DNA of 7,767 bases from Flavobacteriales bacterium UBA1995 (GCA_002336475.1 DDCX01000070.1:4166-11932); one strand, 5' to 3'. Positions 1 through 5,910 are shown, counted from the first letter of the stretch. The notes: generated by a model not told the origin, from the letters alone. Numbers and translations: made by a program.

Positions 1-446
1 CGGAACAGCTGGGTGAGTTCCTGCTCACTCATGCGTTGGATGAGGTCATCGGCGCCCTCGGGAAGCCGCGGATCCATGCGCATGTCCAAGGCGCCATCTC
101 CTCGAATGCTAAACCCGCGCTCAGCGGCATCAAATTGATGAGAGCTGACCCCGAGGTCGGCGAGGATGCCGTCTACTTGTTTCACCCCGTGCAGGCGCAA
201 GAAGTTGGCTGCAAATCTGAAGTTTTCTGGAATCAGTGTGAACCGACTGTCTTCGGGGACATTGGGTTCTGCATCTGGATCGCAATCGAAACCAAACAGC
301 CGGCCATCGGGGCCGAGGGCGTCGAGTATGCCTTGGCTGTGGCCGCCGCCGCCAAAAGTGCAGTCCACGTAAGTTCCGGCGGGCTGCAGGTCGAGCCCTT
401 CGAGGGCGGCGTCAAACAGCACGGGAACATGGTAGGTCGTGGACAT
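1..446 (-). CDS. rsmH: RsmH, 16S rRNA (cytosine1402-N4)-methyltransferase, 5' part
   Basis: This is the N-terminal 148 codons of RsmH (MraW), which uses S-adenosylmethionine to methylate N4 of C1402 in the 16S rRNA decoding centre. The gene runs off the left edge; the family is usually about 300 residues, so roughly half is present. Visible motifs are the SAM-binding glycine loop GGGGHS (residues 32-37), FDCDPDA (53-59) at the end of the next strand, ADLGVSSHQFD (96-106), and the family signature RGFSIRGDGALDMRMD (110-125). The ATG at 446-444 was chosen because it gives the typical short N-terminus (STTYHVPVL) and shares one base with the mraZ stop (TGATG), implying translational coupling. 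It lies second in the dcw cluster after mraZ, as in most bacteria, and should be co-transcribed from the mraZ promoter. Identification is secure. Confidence 0.97.
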   Translation of the reverse strand, partial: MSTTYHVPVLFDAALEGLDLQPAGTYVDCTFGGGGHSQGILDALGPDGRLFGFDCDPDAEPNVPEDSRFTLIPENFRFAANFLRLHGVKQVDGILADLGVSSHQFDAAERGFSIRGDGALDMRMDPRLPEGADDLIQRMSEQELTQLF

Positions 447-949
447 CAGTTGCGGCTGGAATCGTTGGGGTTGGTGCCAGGCTCGATGTCCTGACGAACG
501 CGCTCTGCCAAGGCGCCGAAGTCAAAGCTTTCGTCGTCTCCGAGGACTTGGTTTTCGAAGCGGTCCTTGGACCACACTTCGATTTTCTCGCCGAGGCCGG
601 TGACCACGCAGTCGCCCGCTTTGCCCGCTTCGAGTCCAGCATGGCCCAACAAAGCGCTCGGAAGGAGCATGCGGCCAGATCCGTCGAGCTCTACCAAGGT
701 TGCCCCCTTCATGAATTTTCGCTGAAAGAGCTGGTGCTGGCGGTCGTAACGGCTGAGCTGGCCCATCTCGGCGTTGACCTTGTCCCATTCGGGTTTGGGG
801 TAGAGGACCAAGCACCCCTCGAAAATGTCGCGGTTGACCACCAAACCGTCGTGCAGCACGCGGTCCAACTGCTTGCGCAGCTTGGCCGGGAAGCTGACGC
901 GCCCTTTGGCGTCGATCCGACAGTGATATTCTCCGAGGAGGTTGAGCAT
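446..949 (-). CDS. mraZ: MraZ, transcriptional regulator of the dcw cluster
   Basis: MraZ is a 167-residue DNA-binding protein with two tandem AbrB/SpoVT-like half-domains. In characterised bacteria it forms a ring-shaped oligomer and represses its own division/cell-wall operon. The two duplicated motifs are visible: DAKGRVSFPAKLR (residues 13-25) and DGSGRMLLPSAL (89-100). The length is slightly above the usual ~150 because of a polar tail ending in NPNDSSRN. The frame stays open upstream to a TTG at 1018, but that start would place the operator and promoter inside the gene. The ATG at 949 begins with MLNLLGEYHCRID, the normal family N-terminus, so I chose it. No good Shine-Dalgarno sequence sits close to the start, as is common in Bacteroidota. 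rsmH follows with a one-base overlap. Autoregulation is strongly suggested by TGGGA boxes upstream. Confidence 0.97.
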   Translation of the reverse strand: MLNLLGEYHCRIDAKGRVSFPAKLRKQLDRVLHDGLVVNRDIFEGCLVLYPKPEWDKVNAEMGQLSRYDRQHQLFQRKFMKGATLVELDGSGRMLLPSALLGHAGLEAGKAGDCVVTGLGEKIEVWSKDRFENQVLGDDESFDFGALAERVRQDIEPGTNPNDSSRN

Positions 950-973
950 GGTTCTATGGGCGGCTTGCCCCTC

Positions 974-981
974 CAAAAGTA
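974..981 (-). promoter_or_regulatory. mraZ promoter, -7 element TACTTTTG
   Basis: Read on the minus strand, TACTTTTG matches the Bacteroidota primary-sigma -7 consensus TAnnTTTG perfectly. Its downstream end is 24 bases before the mraZ ATG, so transcription would start about 967 with a 5' leader near 18 nt. No TTTG -33 element is present at the usual distance; that position falls in the TGGGA operator array. The match to consensus is visible; the promoter role is inferred. Confidence 0.6.
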
Positions 982-989
982 GCCGGTTT

Positions 990-1029
990 ATCCCACGATT
1001 TCCCACTGACTCCCACAATCTGACACAAT
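990..1029 (-). promoter_or_regulatory. MraZ operator: three TGGGA boxes at 10-bp spacing plus one degenerate box
   Basis: On the minus strand GTGGGA occurs three times at exactly 10-bp spacing (plus-strand TCCCA at 991-995, 1001-1005 and 1011-1015). A fourth, degenerate copy GTGTCA lies in the same phase at 1021-1026. One helical turn between repeats is what the E. coli MraZ operator shows (TGGGN repeats separated by five bases). The array lies immediately upstream of the mraZ -7 box and overlaps where the -33 element should be, so bound MraZ would block RNA polymerase. Box sequence, spacing and position all agree, so assignment as the autorepression site is strong, although binding is inferred. 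Confidence 0.85.
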
Positions 1030-1086
1030 GTGGAAAATTTGCTGACCACTGTGGATGGGCAACTTTTTCAACAATGGACTTAAGTA

Positions 1087-1099
1087 ATTGATAGTCAAT
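1087..1099. repeat. 13-bp perfect dyad ATTGA-tag-TCAAT
   Basis: Five-base arms separated by three bases form a perfect inverted repeat in the A+T-rich core of the intergenic region, about 140 bases upstream of the mraZ ATG and 175 upstream of the hydrolase ATG. It could be an operator for a dimeric regulator. A dyad this short can also arise by chance, so the functional reading is weak. Confidence 0.2.
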
Positions 1100-1133
1100 G
1101 TCTCCAATAGCCTAATTCAGCAGTTTAGTTGGA

Positions 1134-1171
1134 GTGGGGAATTGTGGGGTGTTGATGGGGTGTTGATGGAA
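1134..1171 (+). repeat. G-rich TGGGG direct-repeat array with an 11-bp tandem duplication
   Basis: On the plus strand TGGGG occurs at 1135-1139, 1145-1149 and 1156-1160, with spacings of 10 and then 11 bp, followed by a degenerate TGGAA at 1167-1171. Within it, GGGGTGTTGAT is repeated exactly in tandem (1146-1156 and 1157-1167). The boxes fit the TGGGN pattern of MraZ sites but face the hydrolase gene, the opposite way from the canonical operator at 990-1029. The array could be a second MraZ site for the divergent operon or a simple G-rich slippage repeat. The 11-bp step argues against ideal MraZ phasing. Confidence 0.4.
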
Positions 1172-1245
1172 GGGGAGCGCTCTTGTTCACACATGCGCTT
1201 TTATTCTCCGTGAAATGATGCGCCGCCCGGGAACCAAAGGGGGCC

Positions 1246-1253
1246 TTACTTTG
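1246..1253 (+). promoter_or_regulatory. Possible -7 element for the hydrolase–engB operon
   Basis: TTACTTTG differs from the Bacteroidota TAnnTTTG consensus at one position and ends 22 bases before the hydrolase ATG, which would give a leader of roughly 15 nt. There is no TTTG at the expected -33 distance. Position favours it; the sequence match is only moderate. Confidence 0.3.
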
Positions 1254-1275
1254 TAGACTAGGCACAAGCCATTCT

Positions 1276-2046
1276 ATGGAGCAGGATCTCATTACTGACG
1301 GACGTTACCGCTACGTGCAAAGCGCCACCGAAGGCACACCCTTGGTATTGCTCCACGGGTTGTTTGGTGCATTGAGCAATTTCGAGCACCTCTTCAATCA
1401 CTTTGCGGGCAAAATGCGGGTCATCATTCCGATGCTGCCGCTGTACGACTTGCCGCTGGCCACCACCAGTGCCAAGACTTTGTGCAAGCACGTCGAGGGC
1501 TTTATTGACCACCTGGGGATCGACAAGGTCCATTTGTTGGGCAACTCACTCGGAGGCCATGTTGGACTCATCTACACCAAGCGCAATCCAGACCGTGTCT
1601 TGTCATTGTCCTTGACGGCGAGCAGTGGACTTTACGAAAATGCCTTTGGCAGTTCGTTTCCGAGGCGTGAAGACAAGCAGTTCATCCGCGACAAGGTGGG
1701 GGAGACTTTTTTTGACCCTGGTCACGCCACCGATGAATTGGTGGACGAGTGCTTTGCCATTGTCAACGACAGGAGCCGGGTATTGCGGATTCTGGCCATC
1801 GCCAAAAGTGCCATTCGGCACAACATGGCGGCGGACTTGCCCAATATGAAGCAGCCTTCTTGCTTGATATGGGGGCGCAACGATACCATTACGCCGCCGG
1901 AAGTGGCCGGCGAATTCCAGGCCTTGTTGCCGGATGCCGACCTCCATTGGATCGACCAATGTGGCCATGCCCCTATGATGGAGCACCCCGAGGAATTCAA
2001 CAGCATCTTGAGCGATTGGTATGAGCGTCGAGGAATACTCAGTTGA
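1276..2046 (+). CDS. Alpha/beta-fold hydrolase
   Basis: This 256-residue protein has the full layout of a small cytoplasmic serine hydrolase of the alpha/beta-hydrolase superfamily. The oxyanion-hole motif LLHGLFGALSNF is at residues 25-36. The nucleophile elbow GNSLGGH is at 89-95, with Ser91 as nucleophile. The acid residue is probably Asp203 in LIWGRNDTITPP, and the catalytic His is His231 in QCGHAPMMEHPEEF. A lid segment lies between about 115 and 190. No signal peptide is evident. The substrate cannot be read from the sequence; the closest general look is to esterases and to C–C-bond or haloalkane-type hydrolases. The gene diverges from mraZ and overlaps engB by 26 bases, so the two are probably co-transcribed and translationally linked. 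A hydrolase beside engB is something I recall from Flavobacteriia. Confidence 0.93.
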   Translation: MEQDLITDGRYRYVQSATEGTPLVLLHGLFGALSNFEHLFNHFAGKMRVIIPMLPLYDLPLATTSAKTLCKHVEGFIDHLGIDKVHLLGNSLGGHVGLIYTKRNPDRVLSLSLTASSGLYENAFGSSFPRREDKQFIRDKVGETFFDPGHATDELVDECFAIVNDRSRVLRILAIAKSAIRHNMAADLPNMKQPSCLIWGRNDTITPPEVAGEFQALLPDADLHWIDQCGHAPMMEHPEEFNSILSDWYERRGILS

Positions 2047-2662
2047 CGACCCCGCGTTCGTGAAATCGAGCGCAAAGCTGCAAGAGTGTCCAGAAGCGGA
2101 CCGCCCTGAATACACCTTCATCGGACGTTCGAACGTGGGCAAGAGTTCGCTGATCAACATGTTGACCGGCCGCAAGGCTTTGGCCAAGACGAGTTCTACG
2201 CCAGGGAAGACCCAGCTGATCAATCATTTCGAGATGACGACGGCGGGCAAGCCGTGGTACCTGGTCGACCTGCCGGGCATTGGCTATGCCAAAGTGTCCA
2301 AGAAGGACCGGGCTTCATGGGAGCGGACATCCAGGGAGTACCTGACCAAAAGGGAGAACCTCATGAGCATCATGATGCTCATTGATTCAAGGGTGCCGCC
2401 CCAAAAGATCGACATGGACTTTATGGTGTGGATGGCCAAGAATGGCCTGTCCTTCGCCATGATCTTTACCAAGGTGGACAAACTCACGATCGCGGAGCGG
2501 GAGGCGTTTTTACCCCGCTATACCGAGCACATGTTGAAGCAATGGTCGGCGATGCCGCCTCATTTTGTGACCTCTGCGGCCAAAGGAGATGGACGGCAAG
2601 ACGTCCTCGGGTTCATCGCCCAGACGAACCCCATTTATCGGAAGCCTCCTCCTGTAGAGTGA
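2021..2662 (+). CDS. engB: EngB (YihA/YsxC) ribosome-assembly GTPase
   Basis: EngB is a TrmE-Era-EngA-like GTPase that in other bacteria helps late assembly of the large ribosomal subunit and is often essential. All five G motifs are present: G1 GRSNVGKS (residues 35-42), G2 Thr60 in the TPGKT segment, G3 DLPG (83-86), G4 TKVD (150-153) and G5 TSA (184-186). At 213 residues the length is normal. The N-terminal AFVKSSAKLQECPE followed by PEYTFIGRSN is characteristic and supports the ATG at 2021, although this lies inside the preceding gene in another frame. The 26-base overlap suggests translational coupling to the hydrolase. Downstream, gldC is convergent, with only eight bases between the stop codons. 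Confidence 0.96.
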   Translation: MSVEEYSVDDPAFVKSSAKLQECPEADRPEYTFIGRSNVGKSSLINMLTGRKALAKTSSTPGKTQLINHFEMTTAGKPWYLVDLPGIGYAKVSKKDRASWERTSREYLTKRENLMSIMMLIDSRVPPQKIDMDFMVWMAKNGLSFAMIFTKVDKLTIAEREAFLPRYTEHMLKQWSAMPPHFVTSAAKGDGRQDVLGFIAQTNPIYRKPPPVE

Positions 2663-2671
2663 GTGGAGGCT
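2643..2671. terminator. Inverted repeat between convergent engB and gldC, possible bidirectional terminator
   Basis: AGCCTCC (2643-2649) and GGAGGCT (2665-2671) form a perfect 7-bp G+C-rich stem with a 15-base loop. It spans the end of engB and touches the gldC stop codon. No run of T follows on either strand, so it is not a textbook intrinsic terminator. Its place exactly between convergent stop codons is what makes it a candidate. Confidence 0.35.
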
Positions 2672-3012
2672 CAGCCTTCGCCATTGGGCCCTACTCCAAT
2701 CCGCTCAGCGAGTTCTGAAGTGAAGCCTCGAATGGCACCTGCGGCCCGCTCATCTTGTGTGGACCGCTCGAGGGCATCGGCAAGGGTCATCATGGATTGG
2801 CACACGAAGACCTTCATTTCCTCCACCGTCATGTCTTTGTCCCACAGGTCAATGCTCAATGCTTCTTGGCCGTTCCAAACACTGAGGGCAAAGGCCTTGG
2901 CCTCGGCATTGGCAATTCCAGCGTCGGATGCGGACCAACGGATGGAGGTGGGCACTTTGTTGTCGTCGGTGGTGACGGTCAGGTGAATGTCGGAGGTGCG
3001 GTCGTTGGCCAT
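2671..3012 (-). CDS. gldC: GldC, gliding-motility accessory protein
   Basis: This 113-residue protein matches GldC, described in Flavobacterium johnsoniae as a small soluble protein that improves gliding and is encoded next to GldB. Recognisable features are IRWSASDAG (residues 24-32), LSVWNG (43-48), IDLWDKDM (54-61) and EEMKVF (64-69), followed by a helical region with the LADALERSTQDE segment. There is no signal peptide or membrane segment, so it is probably cytoplasmic. The frame also opens at a TTG at 3021, but the ATG at 3012 gives the normal family start and was preferred. It begins 24 bases after the gldB stop and should share the gldB transcript. Its biochemical function is not established. 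Confidence 0.93.
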   Translation of the reverse strand: MANDRTSDIHLTVTTDDNKVPTSIRWSASDAGIANAEAKAFALSVWNGQEALSIDLWDKDMTVEEMKVFVCQSMMTLADALERSTQDERAAGAIRGFTSELAERIGVGPNGEG

Positions 3013-3036
3013 GGAATGCAAGTTCGGTATTGGCGC

Positions 3037-4071
3037 TCAGCCCTTGGGTCTGTAGGACTGTAAAAAGGGCAAGACATCGTCCTTTTCCATCAATTGAGAC
3101 AGTGACATTTCGGGGTGGCGGATCATAAAATCCTCTACCCAGCGCAATCCCATGTACCAGCCCAATCGATCGGGACTGTCTTGAGGGACTGCACCCGCTT
3201 TGGTAAATGGAGCGTCGGCCACCCAGCGCTGTATGTCCATGCGTTTGGTGGTGTAGAGGAATTCTTCTTTGCGCAGCTCGACCCACACCTGCATCTCGTG
3301 GTTTTGCGCCCATTGCCATTCTTGTGGCGTCCAGTCCATCAGGTCCCAAGGCGATACATCGGGCGCGATGCACTTGGCGATGAACAGCACTTTGCCCCAG
3401 TAGAGCAGTTCCTGTGCCAACTGACCGTTGGAGGGGTAGTGTTCCTGTTGAAATTGGACGAGCAGCCATCCTCTGAGGGCGTCTGTTACCAGGTGTTCGG
3501 GCACCATCCTTTCTTGCATGTAGCCCGGGTAGATGTGTGGAGGCAGGTTTTTGACGGCAGGATGTTCTGAACCAATGAAAAATTCGCAACCCACCAACAG
3601 CAGTTCGGGAGTAGGGTACACACTGAAGTTGTACCCGGTGTATCCCATGTCGATGTCCGGGGTGGGGGCGGCGGGGAAATGCTGCTGAAAGCGGCTGAGG
3701 GCAGCGGTGATCTCTTCTGTGGCTCGGGAGATGGTGCCGGTTTTTTGAAGGACGCTGTCGATTCCCTCTACGGCCAAACGGGTTCCTTCAAACGCGGTAA
3801 ACCCTCGCCAAGCCGAATCAAGGGCGGTTTTTTGGCCCTCCGATGCCGCGGGCCATGGGCCGAGTTGAAGGATGTCTCTGAGCAGTGGTCCTTGCCAGTT
3901 GACTTCGGCATCCAATGCGTTGATTTCAGTGCGGTCTCGAACGTTTTCCCAGCTTTGTGACTGGGACTTTCCAAGGTCTTGAGCGGGCCGTTCAAATGGA
4001 GCGTAGGGGTCTGAACTTTGGCATCCACTGAGGAGCAAAACCACAGCAAGCAGGCTGACGGTTCTGCACAT
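3037..4071 (-). CDS. gldB: GldB, gliding-motility lipoprotein
   Basis: GldB is an envelope lipoprotein required for gliding and associated with the type 9 secretion machinery in Bacteroidota. Here it is 344 residues, near the family size. The N-terminus is a clear lipoprotein signal, MCRTVSLLAVVLLLSGC, with Cys17 as the lipid-bearing residue, followed by a polar linker. Typical GldB segments are FPAAPTPDI (132-140), YVYP-type strand NFSVYPTPELLLVG (148-161), ERMVPEHLV (187-195), LLYWGKVLFI (222-231) and the C-terminal PDRLGWYMGLRWVEDFM (300-316). The frame continues upstream to ATGs at 4104, 4134 and 4179. I chose 4071 because it puts a compact signal peptide first and because a -7-like box at 4109-4116 would start transcription near 4102. 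The 4104 start (28-residue signal) remains possible. gldC follows 24 bases later. Confidence 0.93.
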   Translation of the reverse strand: MCRTVSLLAVVLLLSGCQSSDPYAPFERPAQDLGKSQSQSWENVRDRTEINALDAEVNWQGPLLRDILQLGPWPAASEGQKTALDSAWRGFTAFEGTRLAVEGIDSVLQKTGTISRATEEITAALSRFQQHFPAAPTPDIDMGYTGYNFSVYPTPELLLVGCEFFIGSEHPAVKNLPPHIYPGYMQERMVPEHLVTDALRGWLLVQFQQEHYPSNGQLAQELLYWGKVLFIAKCIAPDVSPWDLMDWTPQEWQWAQNHEMQVWVELRKEEFLYTTKRMDIQRWVADAPFTKAGAVPQDSPDRLGWYMGLRWVEDFMIRHPEMSLSQLMEKDDVLPFLQSYRPKG

Positions 4072-4108
4072 TAAAAGAAGAGGGTTGTCGCTCTGAACAC
4101 TCATGGTG

Positions 4109-4116
4109 CAAAAGTG
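4109..4116 (-). promoter_or_regulatory. Possible -7 element for gldB–gldC
   Basis: On the minus strand CACTTTTG differs from TAnnTTTG only at the first base and resembles the mraZ box TACTTTTG. It would start transcription near 4102, about 30 bases before the chosen gldB ATG and at or inside the alternative ATG at 4104. No TTTG -33 element is visible at the right distance. Confidence 0.3.
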
Positions 4117-4142
4117 CAGCGGTTGATGGTCCATTTTTCGTC

Positions 4143-4176
4143 TTTGGTACGCAATTTGCTCTCTGAGGAACGTTTG
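4143..4176 (+). promoter_or_regulatory. Possible promoter of the barrel protein–nadE operon
   Basis: TTTG at 4143-4146 is followed after 22 bases by AACGTTTG (4169-4176), which misses the TAnnTTTG -7 consensus at one base. The spacing is slightly long. Transcription would start only a few bases before the ATG at 4188, giving a nearly leaderless message, so this assignment is weak. Confidence 0.22.
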
Positions 4177-4187
4177 CATTCTTAGAC

Positions 4188-5075
4188 ATGGTATCCACTA
4201 CAATTTTCCGTTCCGCTGCCGTCGTGCTGGGATTCGTCTCATTGGCGGCATCGGCCCAAACGGCCCCCCAGACATCATCCAATACTGGGCGCTCTCGTTA
4301 CAGCGAGCCTAAATTCAGGATGGGCCTTCACCTTTTGCCATCTGTGGCTTGGTTGGACGTGAGGGATACGCACAGCAATTCAGAGGGCAGCGTGGTGAGG
4401 TTTGGTTTTGGCTTTACCGCTGACATCATGTTCGCCGACAATTATGCTGTGGGGACGGGTCTCAATGTTTTTCGCAATGGGGGCAAGGTGTCTCATTATG
4501 ACCGGGTCATTGGTGACCCAGAAGATGCCGCGAATGACAGCACGGCATTTCTCGTGCGCCGCGAGCGCACCTTGACACAACATTGGGTGGAAGTGCCCAT
4601 CAGCTTCAAGTTCAGGACGCGACAGATTGGCCACATCACCTATTGGGGGCAATTCGGCTTGGGCATGGGCCTCAACTTGCGCAGTACTGCAAAGGATGCC
4701 ATGGATTACCGGTACCGCGGAGAGGAGGGGGAAGAGGGTACAGTTTGGACCGAGGAAACGGTCATTGCCGCTGGCAACGAGGGGGTGGTTGTGTTCGAGG
4801 ATTTGCCGGTCGAAGACGATGTCGCTTTGTTGAGGGCAGCCATGATTGTGGGCCTGGGAATTGAATACAACCTCAGCGGCAAAACCGCTTTGCTGGTCGG
4901 GGCGACCTTCAACAATGGCCTTTTCAACGTGGCCAGCAACAAGAATTACGGCCCGGCCCGCAACGAAGAGCACATTCAGTCGGCCGCTGACGGTTCGCTC
5001 GACCCCGCTGCCGGCGGTTATGACATAAAAATGGTCGACAACGCCATCCTTTTTAGCTTGGGATTGTTGTTCTGA
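4188..5075 (+). CDS. PorT-family outer-membrane beta-barrel protein
   Basis: This 295-residue protein begins with a Sec signal peptide (hydrophobic AAVVLGFVSLAASA, predicted cleavage after residue 23, leaving QTAPQTS). It then shows alternating strands typical of a small outer-membrane barrel: FRMGLHLLPSVAWLDV (43-58), VVRFGFGFTADIMF (69-82), YAVGTGLNVF (86-95), HWVEVPISFKFRT (132-144) and YWGQFGLGMGLNLR (152-165). The last residues, ILFSLGLLF, end in Phe, the usual barrel-assembly signal. The organisation matches the OMP_b-brl_2/PorT-like group. A long acidic, probably surface or periplasmic loop occupies about 168-215. I do not equate it with the type 9 secretion protein PorT/SprT itself. 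It diverges from gldB and is separated by one base from nadE, so the two should form one transcript. Confidence 0.82.
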   Translation: MVSTTIFRSAAVVLGFVSLAASAQTAPQTSSNTGRSRYSEPKFRMGLHLLPSVAWLDVRDTHSNSEGSVVRFGFGFTADIMFADNYAVGTGLNVFRNGGKVSHYDRVIGDPEDAANDSTAFLVRRERTLTQHWVEVPISFKFRTRQIGHITYWGQFGLGMGLNLRSTAKDAMDYRYRGEEGEEGTVWTEETVIAAGNEGVVVFEDLPVEDDVALLRAAMIVGLGIEYNLSGKTALLVGATFNNGLFNVASNKNYGPARNEEHIQSAADGSLDPAAGGYDIKMVDNAILFSLGLLF

Positions 5076-5076
5076 T

Positions 5077-5910
5077 ATGAAGTTGCAGTCTTCCCGTTCT
5101 ATGGATGCCGAAGCGGCGGTCCGACACATTGTTCAATGGATGGCAGATTACCTGGATCACACGGCCCTTGATGGTTGGGTTGTTGGGGTGAGCGGCGGCA
5201 TTGACTCGGCTGTGACTTCTACCCTGGCGGCGCTGACCGGAAGGCCAACCACGGTGCTGCGTATGCCCATCCATCAGGCGGTTGACCAGGACCAAAGGGG
5301 CGCCGATCACATCGCTTGGTTGGAATCTCAGCATGAGCACGTCACGTCGTGTGTGGTGGATTTGACGGCTTCCTTTGATGGGTTATCGGATGCCCTCGCC
5401 TCCTCAGCAGACGGACCTTTTGGCGGGCTTGCGTTGGCCAATGCTCGGGCACGGCTGCGCATGACCACCCTCTATGCTGTGGCCGCCGAAAAGGGGGCGT
5501 TGGTGGCGGGTACCGGCAATAAGGTGGAGGATTTTGGGGTGGGGTTTTACACCAAGTATGGCGATGGAGGTGTGGACCTCAGTCCCATTGCGGACCTCTT
5601 CAAAAGCGAAGTTTACGCGGTAGGACGGGCACTGGGAATCGGGGAAGCCATTCTCCGTGCAGCGCCAACGGATGGACTCTGGGGAGACGACCGCACCGAT
5701 GAAGACCAACTTGGCGCCAGCTACGATGAGCTTGAGTGGGCCATGGAACAAGTGGCGAAGGGCCGGTCGACTGCAGAGTTTGAGGCGGCCTCACGGGCGG
5801 CCGAAGTGATGCGGATTTACCACAAGCACCACAGCGCAAACCTTCACAAGATGAACCCCATACCCGTGTGTGAAGTGCCCTCGTCGTTGTTTGGTCCGCG
5901 CCAGAATTGA
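5077..5910 (+). CDS. nadE: NadE, ammonia-dependent NAD+ synthetase
   Basis: NadE carries out the last step of NAD+ synthesis, amidating nicotinic acid adenine dinucleotide with ATP. At 277 residues it has only the synthetase domain and no N-terminal glutaminase, so it should use free ammonia. Visible motifs are the ATP-pyrophosphatase P-loop SGGIDS (residues 39-44), ANARARLRM (121-129), GTGNKVED (145-152), TKYGDGGVDLSPIADLFKSEV (159-179), PTDGLW (197-202), DEDQLG (208-213) and the C-terminal HKMNPIP (257-263). The ATG follows the barrel-protein stop after a single base. The convergent beta-propeller gene ends 26 bases downstream. A 5-bp stem (CCAGA/TCTGG, 5901-5915) overlaps the stop codon but is too short to call a terminator. 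Confidence 0.96.
   Translation: MKLQSSRSMDAEAAVRHIVQWMADYLDHTALDGWVVGVSGGIDSAVTSTLAALTGRPTTVLRMPIHQAVDQDQRGADHIAWLESQHEHVTSCVVDLTASFDGLSDALASSADGPFGGLALANARARLRMTTLYAVAAEKGALVAGTGNKVEDFGVGFYTKYGDGGVDLSPIADLFKSEVYAVGRALGIGEAILRAAPTDGLWGDDRTDEDQLGASYDELEWAMEQVAKGRSTAEFEAASRAAEVMRIYHKHHSANLHKMNPIPVCEVPSSLFGPRQN

Larger units (their letters stand above)
950..1275. other. Divergent intergenic control region between mraZ and the hydrolase gene
   Basis: This 326-base stretch holds no convincing gene. From left to right it contains the mraZ leader, the mraZ -7 box, the MraZ operator, two imperfect DnaA-box-like sequences in plus-strand form (1029-1037 and 1050-1058), a small dyad ATTGA-tag-TCAAT (1087-1099), a G-rich TGGGG array with an 11-bp tandem duplication (1134-1171), and a weak -7-like box before the hydrolase. 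The A+T-richer core around 1060-1130 contrasts with the G+C-rich coding flanks. I saw no strong terminator hairpin, tRNA or riboswitch fold by eye. Confidence 0.7.

Noticed and set aside
548..982. 144-residue plus-strand frame opposite mraZ
   Set aside because: It mirrors mraZ coding sequence and would run through the mraZ promoter region; no family resemblance.
446..1018. Longer MraZ form starting at TTG 1018
   Set aside because: The extra 23 residues are not MraZ-like, and this start would lie inside the operator and upstream of the promoter.
1603..2223. 206-residue minus-strand reading frame opposite the hydrolase and engB
   Set aside because: It lies fully antisense to two well-recognised genes, shows no recognisable motif, and long antisense frames are expected in G+C-rich DNA.
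2849..3589. 246-residue minus-strand frame overlapping gldC and gldB in another frame
   Set aside because: Its sequence is rich in Arg, His and Gln without domain structure, and it overlaps two clear gliding genes on the same strand.
4380..5129. 249-residue minus-strand frame opposite the barrel protein
   Set aside because: It is antisense to a protein with a good signal peptide, barrel strands and C-terminal Phe, and it has no motif of its own.
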